From NCBI GenBank assembly GCA_009760855.2, contig WPIO01000220.1, positions 186,001 through 250,000 on the forward strand: a stretch of DNA of 64,000 bases, written 5' to 3'. The position numbers and the translations under genes were made by a program. Below the pieces are notes generated by a model. That model made no database searches. It had not been told where the DNA came from and saw only the letters and a program-made list of their open reading frames with translations. This document shows, piece after piece, positions 24,779-36,977 of this stretch. How positions within the stretch are numbered: position 1 is the first letter of the stretch; each line of letters opens with the position of its first letter. The stretch comes from Cristatella mucedo. Its lineage: Eukaryota; Bryozoa; Phylactolaemata; Cristatellidae.

Positions 24779-26535
24779 ACGTGAAATTCTACTCCTGCAG
24801 GTCGGAACTGAGCTTCGTCGTTCACTGTCAGACAGCACTGTTAGACCGCTCGACCGTCGGCAGCCATTTTCTCCAGAGAGAGAAATAGCGAGGCAGAAAG
24901 AGCGCTTGAGTTCTCTGGCACTGGCCGGCGCAGTATTCTGGTGCTCAAGCCTGAGCGGAGAGGAAAAGTGAATCTTCCGGAAGTCACTAGTCTCGTTCTG
25001 GATCGGGGCTGCCGAGTTGCTCGGCAAAGCCTCTCGCTCCACCGTTCGCGCTAAGACGTAGGGGCAGAGTTCGTCTTCCAGTTCACCGTGAAGAGCTTCG
25101 GTTTAATCAGACTAGGAATTTTTTCTTGAGGCCATTTATAGCGGCTGACTTCAAAATAGTCCATAAATAAATGAAGGTCACGTTGTGACGACGTCGCTGC
25201 GGCTGAGGCCGCTGTGGTGGCGTGACTAAGTAATTTCGTACTATTCAGGTCGTCGGCTCCTCGCTAGGGAGCACGAGGCTGAGCGGTTTGTAGGCAAGCA
25301 GTGGGACACAGCTGAAGATTACGCTATTTTCGGTCCGGTATCTTCTATAGACAAGAGCCCTCATAATCCGTGTACATATGCATGATAGTTCAGCGGTTCG
25401 GCTGCAGCAGTCCCTAGCGGGGCAGCTATAGCAGTCCCTTTTACTAAATGAAATGCTTTGCAAATAAGATAAAAAAGGCGACGATAGAAAGGTGACGATT
25501 GGTTTGGTGCTGGGCCATCTTGGAGTTTTGATAGGCGCTGCAAGTCAGAAAGATTATATTTTCTTATGACACTCGGTAGCATTTTGATACTTACGGTACA
25601 CAACTCCTTTTAGCCGGTAGAATGATTTCTAAACAATTGCACTGCCCGCATTAATAGCATTTTTAGGAATCGATCTTGAACGGAATCAATTTAAGCAACA
25701 CTAAATGACCGACATGAGAAGCACATAAATCGAATTCCAAGTTGACTACTAAGCACAGAGAATCCCATATAAAAATTGAATGCTACAATGCACAGAGACT
25801 TTTTCCGCGAAGTTCAGCCAAGTTTACCGTGTTTCGTCTACGTCGTTCTGTCGCTCAGTACATGGATGGTGCCTTGAGTGCAGGCAGCGATGCAACTAGT
25901 GCTAATGCTGGCAGCGTCGATGAGCAGCGTAGGGGGGAGCGAGCAGACCTCGCGGACCATGCGGTCGACCTCGAAAAACGCGCTTAGATGTTGGTTTAGC
26001 AGTCGCTGGCACGCCCGCCCCCGAAAAGCGCCGGGTAGTGAAGGAGAAAGAAGAAAAGTTAGGCTTTCTGATAGTCGAATTCATCAACTGGAGCCTATAG
26101 TAGCGTCTGCTAGAGTTTAGGCATGTTTTCCGAAGTATAATTCCCTAGTGCGATTGGCTAGAAGAAACAAGCTTGAGAGGTGTGGCTGGTACGCTCACCC
26201 TAAAGCGTTTTTCAAGCGACTGCCACAATCAAGCAATGCCTTTGCATTCATTACCCAGTAACGACGACGTGGAAGTTCAAGCAAGACCCTGCAGCAGTCT
26301 CGAGTTTCGTTCAAGATACTCCAAGAACCCGCTGAATTTGTAACTTATCATTGGCGATCGGAGCTCTGGCTCAGGAAGAGCCGAGATCTAAAAAATTTGC
26401 GGTTTGTTAAATTTGCTTCAGCCTATCCCACCTAAACGTAATGTTTCCTGCGTAGAGGTAGTCGATGCCGTGTACGAAGTGTAGGAAAAGTCTATGGTGG
26501 AGGCTGTGAACGAGGAAATCAAATCGAAGAAATTC
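24779..26535. other. GAS2 3' UTR and intergenic DNA, no gene seen
   Basis: Moderately GC-rich at first, then ordinary. Open frames at 25742-26120 and on the minus strand show no recognisable domain. Confidence 0.4.
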
Positions 26536-26539
26536 ATTG

Positions 26540-28228
26540 ATAATAATAATAATACACTTGATAAAGCGCCCCCAGAGAACTCAATCTCTGTCTATGCGCT
26601 TTTTATTTGCTGCAAAGGGAAACGCGATTGAATGGTGAGTAATATCATGCTTGCTAAACAATTTGAATAACATGGGTTAGGGGTGATATGGACAGGGTTA
26701 GCATGCAAGTGTGGTTAGTGGCAGCATTCACAGTGTCAGCACGCATAAGCATACAGGATTAATCACAGGGACCCACCAGATGCTGTCCTAAATAGTGCTT
26801 TGTTAAGTTCTTTTTTAATGCCGTCAAGTCAGGGGATGTTGTGACGCAAGTCGGGAGTGAGATCCAGGCTTTGGGAGCATACGAACTACATGCACGGTCT
26901 CCAAAGGATTGGAGGTTTGTGCGAGCCATTGGTAAAGTGTTGGATAACGACAAGCGGGTTGTACAATGCTTGGCCTGGTGGGGGAGTAGATCTGATAGAT
27001 AGGCTGGAGCCATAGAATGAAGTGACCTAAAAGTGAGCGACAAAGCCTCGAATCTAATCCGTTGCCTGACTGGTAGCCAGTGAAGGTCGTCGAAAAGTAG
27101 TGTGATCTGGCAACTGTGACGCTCATGACAGACAAGCCTAGCTGCAGAGTTTTTCATCAGCTGTAAGGGCCTGATGGCACATGCTGGTAGGCCAGCAAGC
27201 AGTGAGTTACAGAAGTCAAGACGGGATCTTACTAATGCATGGACCCACTTAGACGTGGTATCCTTATCTAAACAAGCCCAAATTTTAGCAATGTTATGTA
27301 GCTGAAAGTAGGCAGACTTGACTGCAGAGCTGATATGGTCGCCTAACGAAAGGTTACTTTGGAACGCGACACCTAGATTTTGTGCACATTCAACGGGAGA
27401 TATTCTGGCAGTGCCGATTTTGAGCGTCAGCCTTTCCAATTTTGGAATCACATTTTGTTTTTCAATAACTAGTGAGTTAGTTTTATCATAATTTAATTTT
27501 AAGAAAACTTGCTGCCATCCGTATGCAAAAGTCAGTAATAAATGCAGCAAGGAAGTTGAGAGAATTTGAGGTGCTCGAAAACTGGGAGGGATCGAAGCAA
27601 AGGTACAACTGAGTGTCATCCTCACAGACGTGAAATCCTAGATTGTGCTTTGCAATCACATCGGCAAGAGGGAGAGTATAAACTGTGAAAAGAACAGGAC
27701 CGAGCTCTTAGCCGTGAGGTAAACCATTTTCAGCGGTGCCTCGGCTCATCGTTGTCCATTCACGTCAATAGTCTGGAGTCTCTCACTGAGATACGACCTG
27801 AACCATTGCAGAGCAGCGCCAGTGATGCCCAGGCGAGATGAGAACTGAGTGTGGAGCTCTAGAAGAACTTGGTTGTCGATAGTACCAAAAGCTGCCGAAA
27901 GATCAAGCAAAATAAGCAGAGACACTCCACCTATGACTGCATTCCAAAGTAGATCGTTGTACACCCTAAGCAATACAGATTCTATGGAGTGATTAGCTTT
28001 AAAGCCAGACTGGAGATTACTAGCAAGGTTTGAAGTTTCAATATATGAGTTCAGCTGGTCCGCCACGACTCGTTCCAGTGTCTGCGATAGGAATGGTAGA
28101 AGGGGGACTGGGCGGTAGTTGCTCAAGTTCCCTTGGTCAACTGTCGCTTTCTTGAGAAGAGGCCTGACTACAGCTTTTTTGTAAGGTGCTGGGACATTAC
28201 CCGAGGCTAATGACATATATGAATGATG
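26540..28228 (-). mobile_element. LINE-A copy with most of the reverse transcriptase
   Basis: The longest LINE-A copy here. On the minus strand it reads PAPYKKAVVRPLLKKATVDQ, NLSNYRPVPLLPFLSQTLER, LILLDLSAAFGTIDN and QWFRSYLSERLQTIDVNG, and after a frameshift the catalytic-box region [10 protein letters not shown]. The C-terminal part at 26759-27625 is still open. The 3' UTR, hairpin and ATT tail end at 26540. The order and motifs are of the CR1/L2 group of the Jockey superfamily. It is inactive: 5'-truncated, with frameshifts, and D-to-G in the AAFDT motif. Confidence 0.9.
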
Positions 28229-28339
28229 TTAGTTATGCATGGCAGCAGCTGATAAATGCAACGTAGGAGCAGGACAGTGGGGATATGGATAGGGATTGAT
28301 ATCGCAGCAGGAGGCCTAGACGGTAGTTAAAGAACACAT

Positions 28340-28632
28340 TTAACAGGAACTTAAAAACACACCTATTTAGGACAGCATGTAGTGGGTCCCTGCGATTCGT
28401 CCTTCACGTGCTTATGCGTGCTGACACTGTTCATGCTGCCACTAACCACATTTGCATGCTGACCCAGTGCATGTAACCCCTAACCATGTTATTCATTTTG
28501 TTTGTTTTTCAAGCATGATTTTACTTACCATTCAATTGCATTTCACTTTGCAGCAAATGTAAAGGGCCTAGAAAGAGATTAAGTTCTCTGAGGGCACTTT
28601 ATCAAGTGCATTACTATTATTATTATTATTAA
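28340..28632 (+). mobile_element. LINE-A 3' UTR copy
   Basis: It begins at TTAAAAACACACCTATTTAG just after the coding end and runs through GTGGGTCCCTGCGATTCGTC, the hairpin and (ATT)n. Confidence 0.8.
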
Positions 28633-28639
28633 GGACCCA

Positions 28640-30110
28640 TGGCAACGCATTCCCTCACGGGGCAGAAAGTTGTTGCCCGGTGGAGAGGCATCGTGGTGCC
28701 GATACAGGAAGCAGTGGTTTGGAACCAGCCCTTTCCACACGCTAAAAACTACAGTTTTTTATGTGTAAACTTAGAACAAATGCAATCGAAAGGGTATATG
28801 AGGAACTTACAAATGATAGCCTGCTTACTAAATAACAATGAGTCTTGAAATAACCTGAAGTGGATTGAGTGCCCAAAGATCAAGTACTCAGGCGATCCAG
28901 CTGTATGTGTAGCGACATACGAAGCCTGCATTCATAAAAATGAAGCAATGAAGGATCGTGGGCCTTTTTCTTTTAAAAGATTAGACACTGAGATCGGAGA
29001 TGACGAATAAATTTACGAATAGTCGTCCATGCTGAGCACAGCATTAAAAATGCCACAGCTAAGGCAAAATGCAGTGAAAAAAGAGTTAAGATTTGAAGGA
29101 GAACACATAGGCGACAGTTCCAGATGGCTACTATTGTCCAGGTGCGGCCCCTTGCTGTTAGTTGCTGCTCCTTGCCCAGCGGCTGCAGGGTTGATCGCGT
29201 GCCTGTCTGCTACCGTGTACTGTCTTGGTCACAGGCAGATGAGAATGCCTTTATTGCAACAAATTCCTTTTTTTCAAGGCAGTTACCTGGTTGTCCAACA
29301 GCTTCTGCTGCAAATGCATGTCAGCTTGTGACTCATTAGTCTTTGGACATCTCGTGTTCGTTAGTTGTCTTTGCACTAGCCAAAGCTTCTGGTTTTTGCT
29401 CTGGAGGCTGCAATAATGATTGCTCGAACAAGGACGGCAAACCTCATTTTCATCATTAACTATGACGGCTTTAATTTTGAGCTTCTGTAGACAGATATTC
29501 AACAATATTGGGAACTTATGTAAATGTTTACGGGCCTTTGAGATTGAGGTATTTGCTTCCAGCTGATTTGTCTGCACGTTTCCAAGTTTGACTATGCTTC
29601 TGAGCAGTTATGCTTTGCACCAACAGTGAGCTCTACAGCCAACTCTGATCATATCGACTGGATATTTGGAATGCATGCTCTGCTCGACAATCACGACCTC
29701 ATCCAGAGCCTCACTTGGGTTGTATTTTAAGTGAGTATATCGCTCACATCCATGAATGTCCTATACATTTATTCTGCTGGTAATGGTTAGTGCTTTAAGT
29801 GTCACATAATTTGAGATTGGACGCTGCTCCAGCAAGAGTGTTCTGTATCTTTTGAGAGGTTCGGCACATTTATACAGCGCATGGTATTGAATCTGTTGAT
29901 TTTAAGAAGCCATGTTTGGCTGACATAAACTGAAAAACGTGACCTTAACTTTACAGTCCATCAGAAGGTCAACACGACAGTCGTGGGTACATTCATAGAT
30001 AGTTTGTCTTTCTCTAGTTGTGTGCATCAATTTGCATGCTGGTCGTTCCATTGATGTTTGAGGAGTATTAATAAATGTACTGTCAGGAAATCTCAATTTC
30101 ATCTAATAGG
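28640..30110. other. Repeat-poor stretch with minus-strand open frames
   Basis: No known element. Three minus-strand frames (28749-28931, 29251-29577, 29902-30102) have balanced composition; the last begins at an ATG and is Cys-rich (ECTHDC, DCKVKVTFF). I recognise none of them. Confidence 0.3.
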
Positions 30111-30162
30111 GGCATAACTCCCATGCCCCCACCCCCGACTCTCCGCGAATACTTTCTCCATC

Positions 30163-30302
30163 GCCGAGCTGGTTTGGTCTTGCGGTTAAGGTGCTCGCCC
30201 TGACCAAGGTCTGACTGAGGTCGTGGGCTCGAGCCCCGAGGCATATGTGAAGCGCCTGATTAGAGATTAAGTTCTCTTAGAGCGCTATATAAATGAATTA
30301 TA
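30163..30302 (+). mobile_element. SINE-A copy (best preserved)
   Basis: GCCGAGCTGGTTTGGTCTTG opens it, with GGTTAAGGTGCTCGCCC, the B box GGGCTCGAGCCCC at 30226-30238, the tail GAAGCGCCTGATTAGAGATT and AAGTTCTCTTAGAGCGC, and an AAATGAATTATATT end. A SINE-B copy follows at once. Confidence 0.82.
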
Positions 30303-30324
30303 TTAAATGAATTATATTATCTAG

Positions 30325-30492
30325 GCGGGCCGTGACGACACACTAGGTAAGGTCACTTTTCACGACTACGGTTCCGAGGTCACGGTTCGAATCCTGTGGT
30401 GGGTAATCTTTTGTTGCTACCGCAAGCTGCGGTGATAGCCATAAAGGCTCTTCTGTTTCTAAAAAAGAGTCTTATGAATCAGCTAGTACTTT
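30325..30492 (+). mobile_element. SINE-B copy (well preserved)
   Basis: CCGTGACGACACACTAGGTA leads into GTCACGGTTCGAATCCTGTG (B box), then GGTGATAGCCATAAAGGCTC and ATCAGCTAGTACTTTTGTA. It is adjacent to SINE-A in the same orientation. Confidence 0.75.
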
Positions 30493-31487
30493 TGTAGCCT
30501 TCACTTATGCCATAGGGTTTGAGAATTGAATCCAAGAGACTAGGGATTTTAAAATTCTGGAAAGATAAATATAAACTAAATATAATTAAGTCGTATAGCG
30601 TAATCTGAGATCGCAATGAGCAAATTAAGAAGATTCGTATTGACTCAGCAACTGATGCGTAAGAAGCATGCGTGAATTTGCTGCACCGCTTTGGTAGTCG
30701 CGATGCTAGTCGAAAGAAAGCTCCGGGAATTGGCGGCATAAGAGAACTAAATGCTTGGTTTCGAGAGGGTTTGAGGTTTCGTTTAGCTACCACTGTTTGG
30801 CCGGAGTTTGTGAGAGCGTGCGGTAATAATACCAACATTCCTAGTAGCCATAAGGCTGGATTGGTCGTTGCAGTCGGCGCCGACGGTTTATACGATACGC
30901 ACTGCCGAACGCCGCCTGAACGAGCGAGAGCCAAATGACGTCGTGGGCTCCAGTCACGTGCCAGAGAGGCTGAGCGGCGTGGGACCGAGATCGCACCGCC
31001 GCGGAGCTCCGCTGCGGGCGGAGGTAGCGGTGGCCGACTAGTTGACGGCGTGCAACTGGACGAAGTCCCCTCGCTATCGTCGAGGCATAGACAGTAACAC
31101 TTTATCTGAGGTCAGATTGATTTTTCAGTCATTCAGCTGCTCTGGCAAATGCTATGGCCATTGATTTGACTCTTCCGGTTAGTGGGTCGATTCAATTCAG
31201 TCGCTGACGCGAGCCCGGGCTTTTTTCTGTCGCCAAGGATAGATACCTACGAACAACAACTTTTCGGACGTTAGCAATGGTATGGCCGCTTTTACAGCGA
31301 TAAAATAATGTCAAGCAGCAATTGATCGGCGATGATTCGCACGAAGCTATGCAAATAAGCGCCGGTGCTCACCCCAGGCAGCTATCTACCGCATTCCCAG
31401 AAGAACGCATTGATTAATTATTGCATGCTTATGCACACATACACACACACACATACACGAACGCAGTGCACGAGTGCGTGTGCTTGC

Positions 31488-31490
<3 letters not shown>
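30493..31490. other. Intergenic DNA, no gene seen
   Basis: A frame at 30672-30938 with an overlapping minus frame is open but unrecognised. GC content rises from about 30900. Confidence 0.35.

Positions 31491-31574
<84 letters not shown>
31491..31574. repeat. (TA)n microsatellite
   Basis: About 42 pure TA units, preceded by a degenerate ACAC run at 31440-31460. Confidence 0.97.
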
Positions 31575-31575
<1 letters not shown>

Positions 31576-31639
31576 CTTACGTATATAGAGGCGACTTAAT
31601 TCGAGCGTATGCGCAGCAGCTGTATGTGCAGACATATTG

Positions 31640-33720
31640 TGCACCTACCTGGAAAAGAGAAGGCGCGCCTCTCAGCATAGCTCATCGAACGCTAGAGCTT
31701 CTTTCCGCAGATTTAGCTTATATACGGTTCCTGTCGAATCCTGCCGGCTCGCCGGAGCTTCGCGGAAAAATAGGCTACAGGTTGGTTTCGAACGCGGCCG
31801 GCATGGGCTGCGATCCAGTGCTCACCGTACGAATTCCCGCTGGGCGGCGTCCGATCAGTGTTCGTCCCGCTCAGCAGAGTCGCAGACGCGGATTTCGGAG
31901 CTATTTTGCTTCGCCAGCCGTCGATACGTCGGCGAAAATCTCGCCAAGTCGCACGCACGCTACGCGACGGCGAGCACCTATAGGCCCCTGCCCGAATCGG
32001 AGGAGGATCTCGACGTAGCAGCGTCCCGAGGCTTCTCGTGCACTCGGAACTACGCGCAGCCGTCGGGATTGCAGCCCAACCGCCCTTTCAGGCTGCTAGT
32101 GCATTAGATCGGCTCGGCGGGGTCAAGCGATCCGGCGCCTGCACTGCTCCTCGAACCGCGTGCGTCGGATCGGCCCGCGACGCAGCGTGGGTCGGTATCG
32201 TTTGGCCTGCGCCGCGCCAGGCGTCTGAATGATCGATGCGGGTCTCGCATTCACTGCCGCCGCCGAGCGCTCCGCCCAGCATCGAGACGCGAGCCGCGAG
32301 CTCGCTAGCGCGCCCTCGCTCTGCCCTCGCAATCGTAATGGCCAATTACGCGCGACCCCACAAAGCAAATGTAACACTTCCGCATTGTCTACAGCTCAGA
32401 GCATTCAATGTTCTCGGTCGCGGCTATTGTTGCTCCCTCGCCGCCGTTGTTGGCTAGCTGACAGAGTGGCCGGCGCCGTCGGAAAGGCGCGCGCGGCGGT
32501 CGCCGCGGCGGCATCTCGGCTGGAATCGCGAGCCCTCATCCGCTGGCGCCAGCAGCCGCCGCCGACGCGTACCAGCGGCTGCGGCGCAGGCAGCGCCGTC
32601 CGGCATTCACTTCGTTCGACACAGCCTCGTCGTCGTTGTCGTCGCTGCGATGCCCGAGTTCACTCTTCTGCATCGAGCGAACACGTTCGCCGGTACCGAG
32701 CTGCGCAGCAGCCAGCGCGTGGCATTCGCCGGCGTCGTCGGCGGGCGCCGAGAGCTCGCGCCGCCGATCGGCAACCGCTCGCTTCCGGCAGCACCCTTTC
32801 CGCCACCTTCGGCGCATCGCGATCCGCTCAGCGACCGCTACCAGCTAGGCGAGTGCAAGCTGCCGTGGCTCGTTTCCGGCGGCGGCGGCGGCGGCGGCGG
32901 CGGCCTGTTCGTCGGGCTGCCGGAGGCGGGCGTCGGACGCCGTTGGGGCGAGCGGCGCGGTCGCGAGGCAGCTGCCGCGTCGGCGGCGCACAGCCTAGCG
33001 AGGCAGCGGCCGCTGGGCAGCGTGCAGTACATCTACCAGCTGGTGCCGCCGGCGGAGCCCCGGCCGCCGCCGCCGCGCGCCGGCAGCAGACGGCTGCCGC
33101 TGAGGCTGACGCTGCGCAAGCTGGAGTACATCGTCAAGCGGAGCGGCAATCGAACGCCTCGCGACAGGGGAGGCGACGCCGTGCGCGCTGCGGTCGTCCG
33201 GATTGCGGCGGCGGGACGGCCAATGCCGACGCCGGCGCCGCCGCCTAACTCGGCGCTGAGCGTCCGTCGCCCGCCGAGCGAAGCCCGCGCGAGCCAGGGA
33301 GACGACCGCTCGCCGTAGGGCGCCGACGGACGGCGAGCGCCGAGCCCGGCCGCAAGAGGCGCCGACTGCTGGTCTGCGCTCCGTCTGCTTTTTGCGCGCT
33401 CGCCGGTCGCCGACAGTAAGGGTCGACGTACGCTTCGCAAGCGGTCCCTAGCTGCTCTCAGCGGATACCGCGCTGGCTGACCGACCCTCGGCGGCTAGAT
33501 CGCTTGGCGGCGAGGCGAGCGGCTCGGGCGCCGGCACGCTACCGCGGCGCCGAAATCGACCCAGGTCCGGATACCGATAGAGGTGTGCGCCGCGTCGGGC
33601 TCCTCGCAGCCCGCCGTCACCGACGTGCTAGGGACGTCGGCCGCGGACGTCGAGCGCTACGGTGCCGGCAGGGCGAGCTTCGTTACAGGCCGTCTGCTGA
33701 ACTTAGCTCAGCGGTCTGAG
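31640..33720. other. CpG-rich domain
   Basis: About 2 kb of strongly GC- and CpG-rich sequence open in many frames on both strands, with a GGC run at 32879-32902. It resembles a CpG-rich promoter or first-exon domain. The frame at 32650-33318 is the most protein-like. Confidence 0.5.
32650..33318 (+). CDS. Unrecognised GC-rich open frame, probable exon
   Basis: 222 codons from ATG (MPEFTLLHRANTFAG). It contains a Gly run, then SVQYIYQLVPPAEPRPPPP and RRLPLRLTLRKLEYIVKRSG. Within 32840-33150, Tyr and Ile codons are spelled TAC/ATC and third positions are nearly all G or C, which suggests real coding pressure in this frame rather than in the Arg-rich frames alongside. The tail after about 33170 is Arg/Ala/Pro-rich and may be past a splice donor. 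I do not know the family. Confidence 0.35.
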   Translation: MPEFTLLHRANTFAGTELRSSQRVAFAGVVGGRRELAPPIGNRSLPAAPFPPPSAHRDPLSDRYQLGECKLPWLVSGGGGGGGGGLFVGLPEAGVGRRWGERRGREAAAASAAHSLARQRPLGSVQYIYQLVPPAEPRPPPPRAGSRRLPLRLTLRKLEYIVKRSGNRTPRDRGGDAVRAAVVRIAAAGRPMPTPAPPPNSALSVRRPPSEARASQGDDRSP

Positions 33721-34099
33721 TAGCTCGTTCAGCGCCGCGATCGTGCAAGCAATGCAGGCGCAGGTCGTGCGATTCTGTCCGGTGAGAGATAGTATGTGGG
33801 CTTTGTCGAATGAGGAAGATTCACTCAAAATTAAACTTTCACACGGCAGGCACACTGTCCTTAGAGATCCGAGGTCGGTTTCTCCTGCAACGGCGTTCGT
33901 GCCACTCTGTCCGCAATTTCGCCGAGTCATAGTGACGTAGCGCAGGCGAGGTTTTAGCAGTTCACGCAGAAACTGAGCGGCTTCCGGTGCAATAGCAATG
34001 CCGCGCGGTTATAAACAGGGAGATTGGCAGCAGACTCGGAGCTGGAAACCTCAAATGATATAGCTACAATAAGAAACCCCGTGTGAGCAGCCCGATAAA

Positions 34100-34175
34100 T
34101 ATGCGAAGTGCCTATACAGAGAATGAGATCTCTGAGGGCGCTATATCAAATGCATTATTATTATCATTATTATTA
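34100..34175 (+). mobile_element. LINE-A tail fragment
   Basis: GCGAAGTGCCTATACAGAGA, ATGAGATCTCTGAGGGCGC and an (ATT)n end. Confidence 0.5.
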
Positions 34176-34434
34176 TATAATCTCTTTTGTGCACGACTCC
34201 CGAATTGGCCAGCTTACTGAGATAGAACTCCACCCAGCAGCGCGTCACTTTTGGCTTCAGTCCAACCGCTGACTAATTGAGCTAGTCACGAGCTGCTCTA
34301 ACCCTTTTACGAGTCCGTTTGAAGTCACCTGCCACATTGACTGTAACTTACCGGCTCTTTATCGCGCTTTCGAGAGTTTAATGATATTAGTAGTACTGCT
34401 TGCAGATTTTAAGACTACTCAAGTAATTTTGCTG

Positions 34435-34752
34435 TGCCTCGAACCGAACTCAATTTCAATGGTGACCAGGCCTCTATGTTCGTATGCTCGCGAGGCCTGG
34501 AGCTCATTTTCATTTAGCGTCTCGACATCTCCTGAGTTAACTACATTCAAAAAGAAGCTAAAAACGCACGTGCTCCTCACAGCTGTTGCTGGGTCCGGGT
34601 GAACAGTCGTTCGGGTGCTTAATAAGCATGCTGACGCTGCGCTGTGCTATCATTAAACGTATTCACATGCTTCCACTTCAGTAATTATTAAGTGCCTAGA
34701 AAATCTAGCACTCTGAGGATGCTATAAAAATGCCTTATTATAATTATCATGT
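34435..34752 (+). mobile_element. Decayed LINE-A 3' end
   Basis: It encodes remnants such as SYAREAWSSFSFSVSTSPEL, then a degraded 3' UTR and hairpin (TGCCTAGAAAATCTAGCACT). Confidence 0.6.
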
Positions 34753-36645
34753 AATGGATTTCGCAAACTTCTAGACTTGCATGGCTGAAGTACTCAGATT
34801 GTAATGCGCTCATATTATACTATATTCAATTGGTGAAAGTGGGGGCGCTTGAAAAAATCGAGCCAAGACGACAAAGAGACGGAGCGCCCGAATTTATTGC
34901 GGGGGCTGCAGGAAATACGCTTGCCTAAGCACTATTCAGAAGCGTCCGAAAGGTCCAGTAGCAATTAAGAAAAGAGCCTCGCTGAGAGCCACGCTGAGAG
35001 CGAGACGTAGTCGATGCTGCTGCCTGCTAAAACAAAGAACTGCGGGCAGCTCAGCATGGAAAAGCGGCTTGCGTTTTGGGCTCCGGCTTTCGTGCGTTTT
35101 ATCTTAGTTTTCGGTCATTCACTTTTAAACAGTTTAGAATTGTGTCTAGCTTTGTAGAGGAAGCGCGGATTGACTGGTCGCGTGTCTACGGCTCGCCCAG
35201 TTGGCTGCAAGGCCTGTCGTCGCGGCTTCTGTAGCAGCTTCGCGCGTACTGGGCTCCGCTAGCGCCCGGCGAACTAAACGTGATCGGCGCGAAATATCGT
35301 TTGCCCTCGTTGAGGTTTTTGAAATTCGAGTAAATGTGTGGATAGGCGGCGAGGGGAAAACCTATGCACCGAGGCTCCGGTATCTGCGGCTCAACAAGCG
35401 GCGATCGAATGGCAGCGGCAGGATCAAAGTGAGGAGAGTCCAAGTGCACGTGCTCAATTTACACAGGGGTCGCTGCATAGGAGCCCGCCTCTTGCCTTAA
35501 GCCTCTCTGTCTGGAGCCGCAGGTTGCCGGGCCCTTTGAAAGCTCGCCGGCCAGGCGAGCTCTAGCAGGGCATTTTACAGAGCTGAAGCTCAGGAGCCGC
35601 TCCGAATGTGTCGCAGCGGCTCCTGAGCAACGCGGACAGCGCTCGTTAAGGTTCGGTCGTGGTTAAATGAGCGTCGAGGACATTGGCTGAGGCTTATGCT
35701 TGTTAACGTCCTGCGTGTTACCACTAGCCGTTTGATCGTGCTTCCTTTAAAAGTAAATGTGAAGTGCCTATAAAGAGATCAAGTTCTCTGAGAGTGCAAT
35801 GCAAATATATTATTATTGCTATTATTGTTATTGTTACCAAGGTGGCCAGTCAAAGTAGGGCTAACGAGTCGCGCGTGCTGCGACGATACACGCTGGACAG
35901 TTGACTTTAGCGAAGTGCAGCAATAATCTAGAATGATCATAGCTTAAAAATAAGTCGGTATCCTTTGTATAGAGCGTCATAGTCAAAGGCCTCGGAGGGG
36001 CTGCAAGCTCTCTGCATTAGCTGCAGTTTACAGCAGATTTATATCACTCCCCATGAATTTTTTTCTAATTCTCATAATTCAATGGTGGCTGATAATATCT
36101 GTCGCTATCCTCATCTGACCGTATTGGCCTGCTTTGACATTTAATTGACATTTAATTTATTATAGTTAGGACAGCTGACCGGAAAAGTTAGCGCCTTTGA
36201 CCCCAAAGACCTTCGACGTCTGCAATCAAACCGTGTTGGTTATTTAGGATGAAGCCCCGCTTCTGCACTATTGTCAGGCTGCAAAGGTGACCGCGCTCGC
36301 TACGTTACTAGTCTTTACAGACGCGCGACGCATACCGACTGGTGAAGCCCGGACCTTGTGTCATCGCCCGCAAGCAGTAGGCGCAGCACTAATGCGCCCA
36401 GGTACGCCTACGGCAGTGCGTTGTGGCCCCAGCGAAAAGCGCTCACACTTCAAAGTAAAATACATTACAAGTCCGCTGCTTCGAGAAGTCAATCCAACCG
36501 GCGTCCAGCAATGGCCTCGGAGTGCAGCGACTCTGGCACGACGCGCGGGAGCGCCACACAAGAGCCCACCGGCGAAAAGCAGGGCCTGGCTCCAATGCTC
36601 TGACGGCACAGCCTACAGCACGGCTGCCTGCCTAACGCGTGACTC
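34753..36645. other. Intergenic DNA, no gene seen
   Basis: It includes a LINE-A tail fragment at 35750-35840 (GTGAAGTGCCTATAAAGAGA, ATTATT end). Overlapping open frames near 35200-35565 and 36287-36664 are on both strands and unrecognised. Confidence 0.4.
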
Positions 36646-36649
36646 AAGC

Positions 36650-36787
36650 TTTTATCTCTACTAATTAAAGCGAGAAAGTCCGTCCTTCTCTCCGTCATGC
36701 TGTAAGATGGCGAACTTGCATCGGTTGGCTAGATGGCGCTGCGTCATCTTCCATGACCAGTACTTCCGGGAGTGGCGCGTAATTTGG
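36650..36787 (+). repeat. Dispersed repeat C
   Basis: ACTAATTAAAGCGAGAAAGT at the left and CATGACCAGTACTTCCGGGA at the right both recur, inverted, flanking a LINE-A at 20278-21110. It is probably a small mobile element of unknown class. Confidence 0.5.
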
Positions 36788-36845
36788 GGCTACTATAGTT
36801 CAATGAAGTGAGTCCACAGGCAGTGAGTTGCTCATTGTACCTAAA

Positions 36846-36977
36846 CGTGGCTGGTTTGGCCCAGCGGTTAAAGTGCTCGCCCCGATCAAGGCCCGGCCGA
36901 GCTTGAGCCCTGTGGCACATGTAAAGCACCTAAATGAATGTTAAGTTCTCTTAAGGAGCTATACAAATGAAATATAT
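36846..36977 (+). mobile_element. SINE-A copy
   Basis: GTGGCTGGTTTGGCCCAGCG start. The B box is damaged (GAGCTTGAGCCC at 36899-36910). The tail AAGCACCTAAATGAATGTTA and AGTTCTCTTAAGG follows. Confidence 0.68.

Noticed and set aside
30163-30492. Genuine tRNA genes at positions with A-box and B-box motifs
   Set aside because: They are repeated bodies with SINE tails and no credible cloverleaf, and the A boxes are irregular.
32229-33248. 339-codon Arg/Ala-rich frame in the CpG domain
   Set aside because: Composition-driven frame overlapping the more protein-like 32650-33318 frame.
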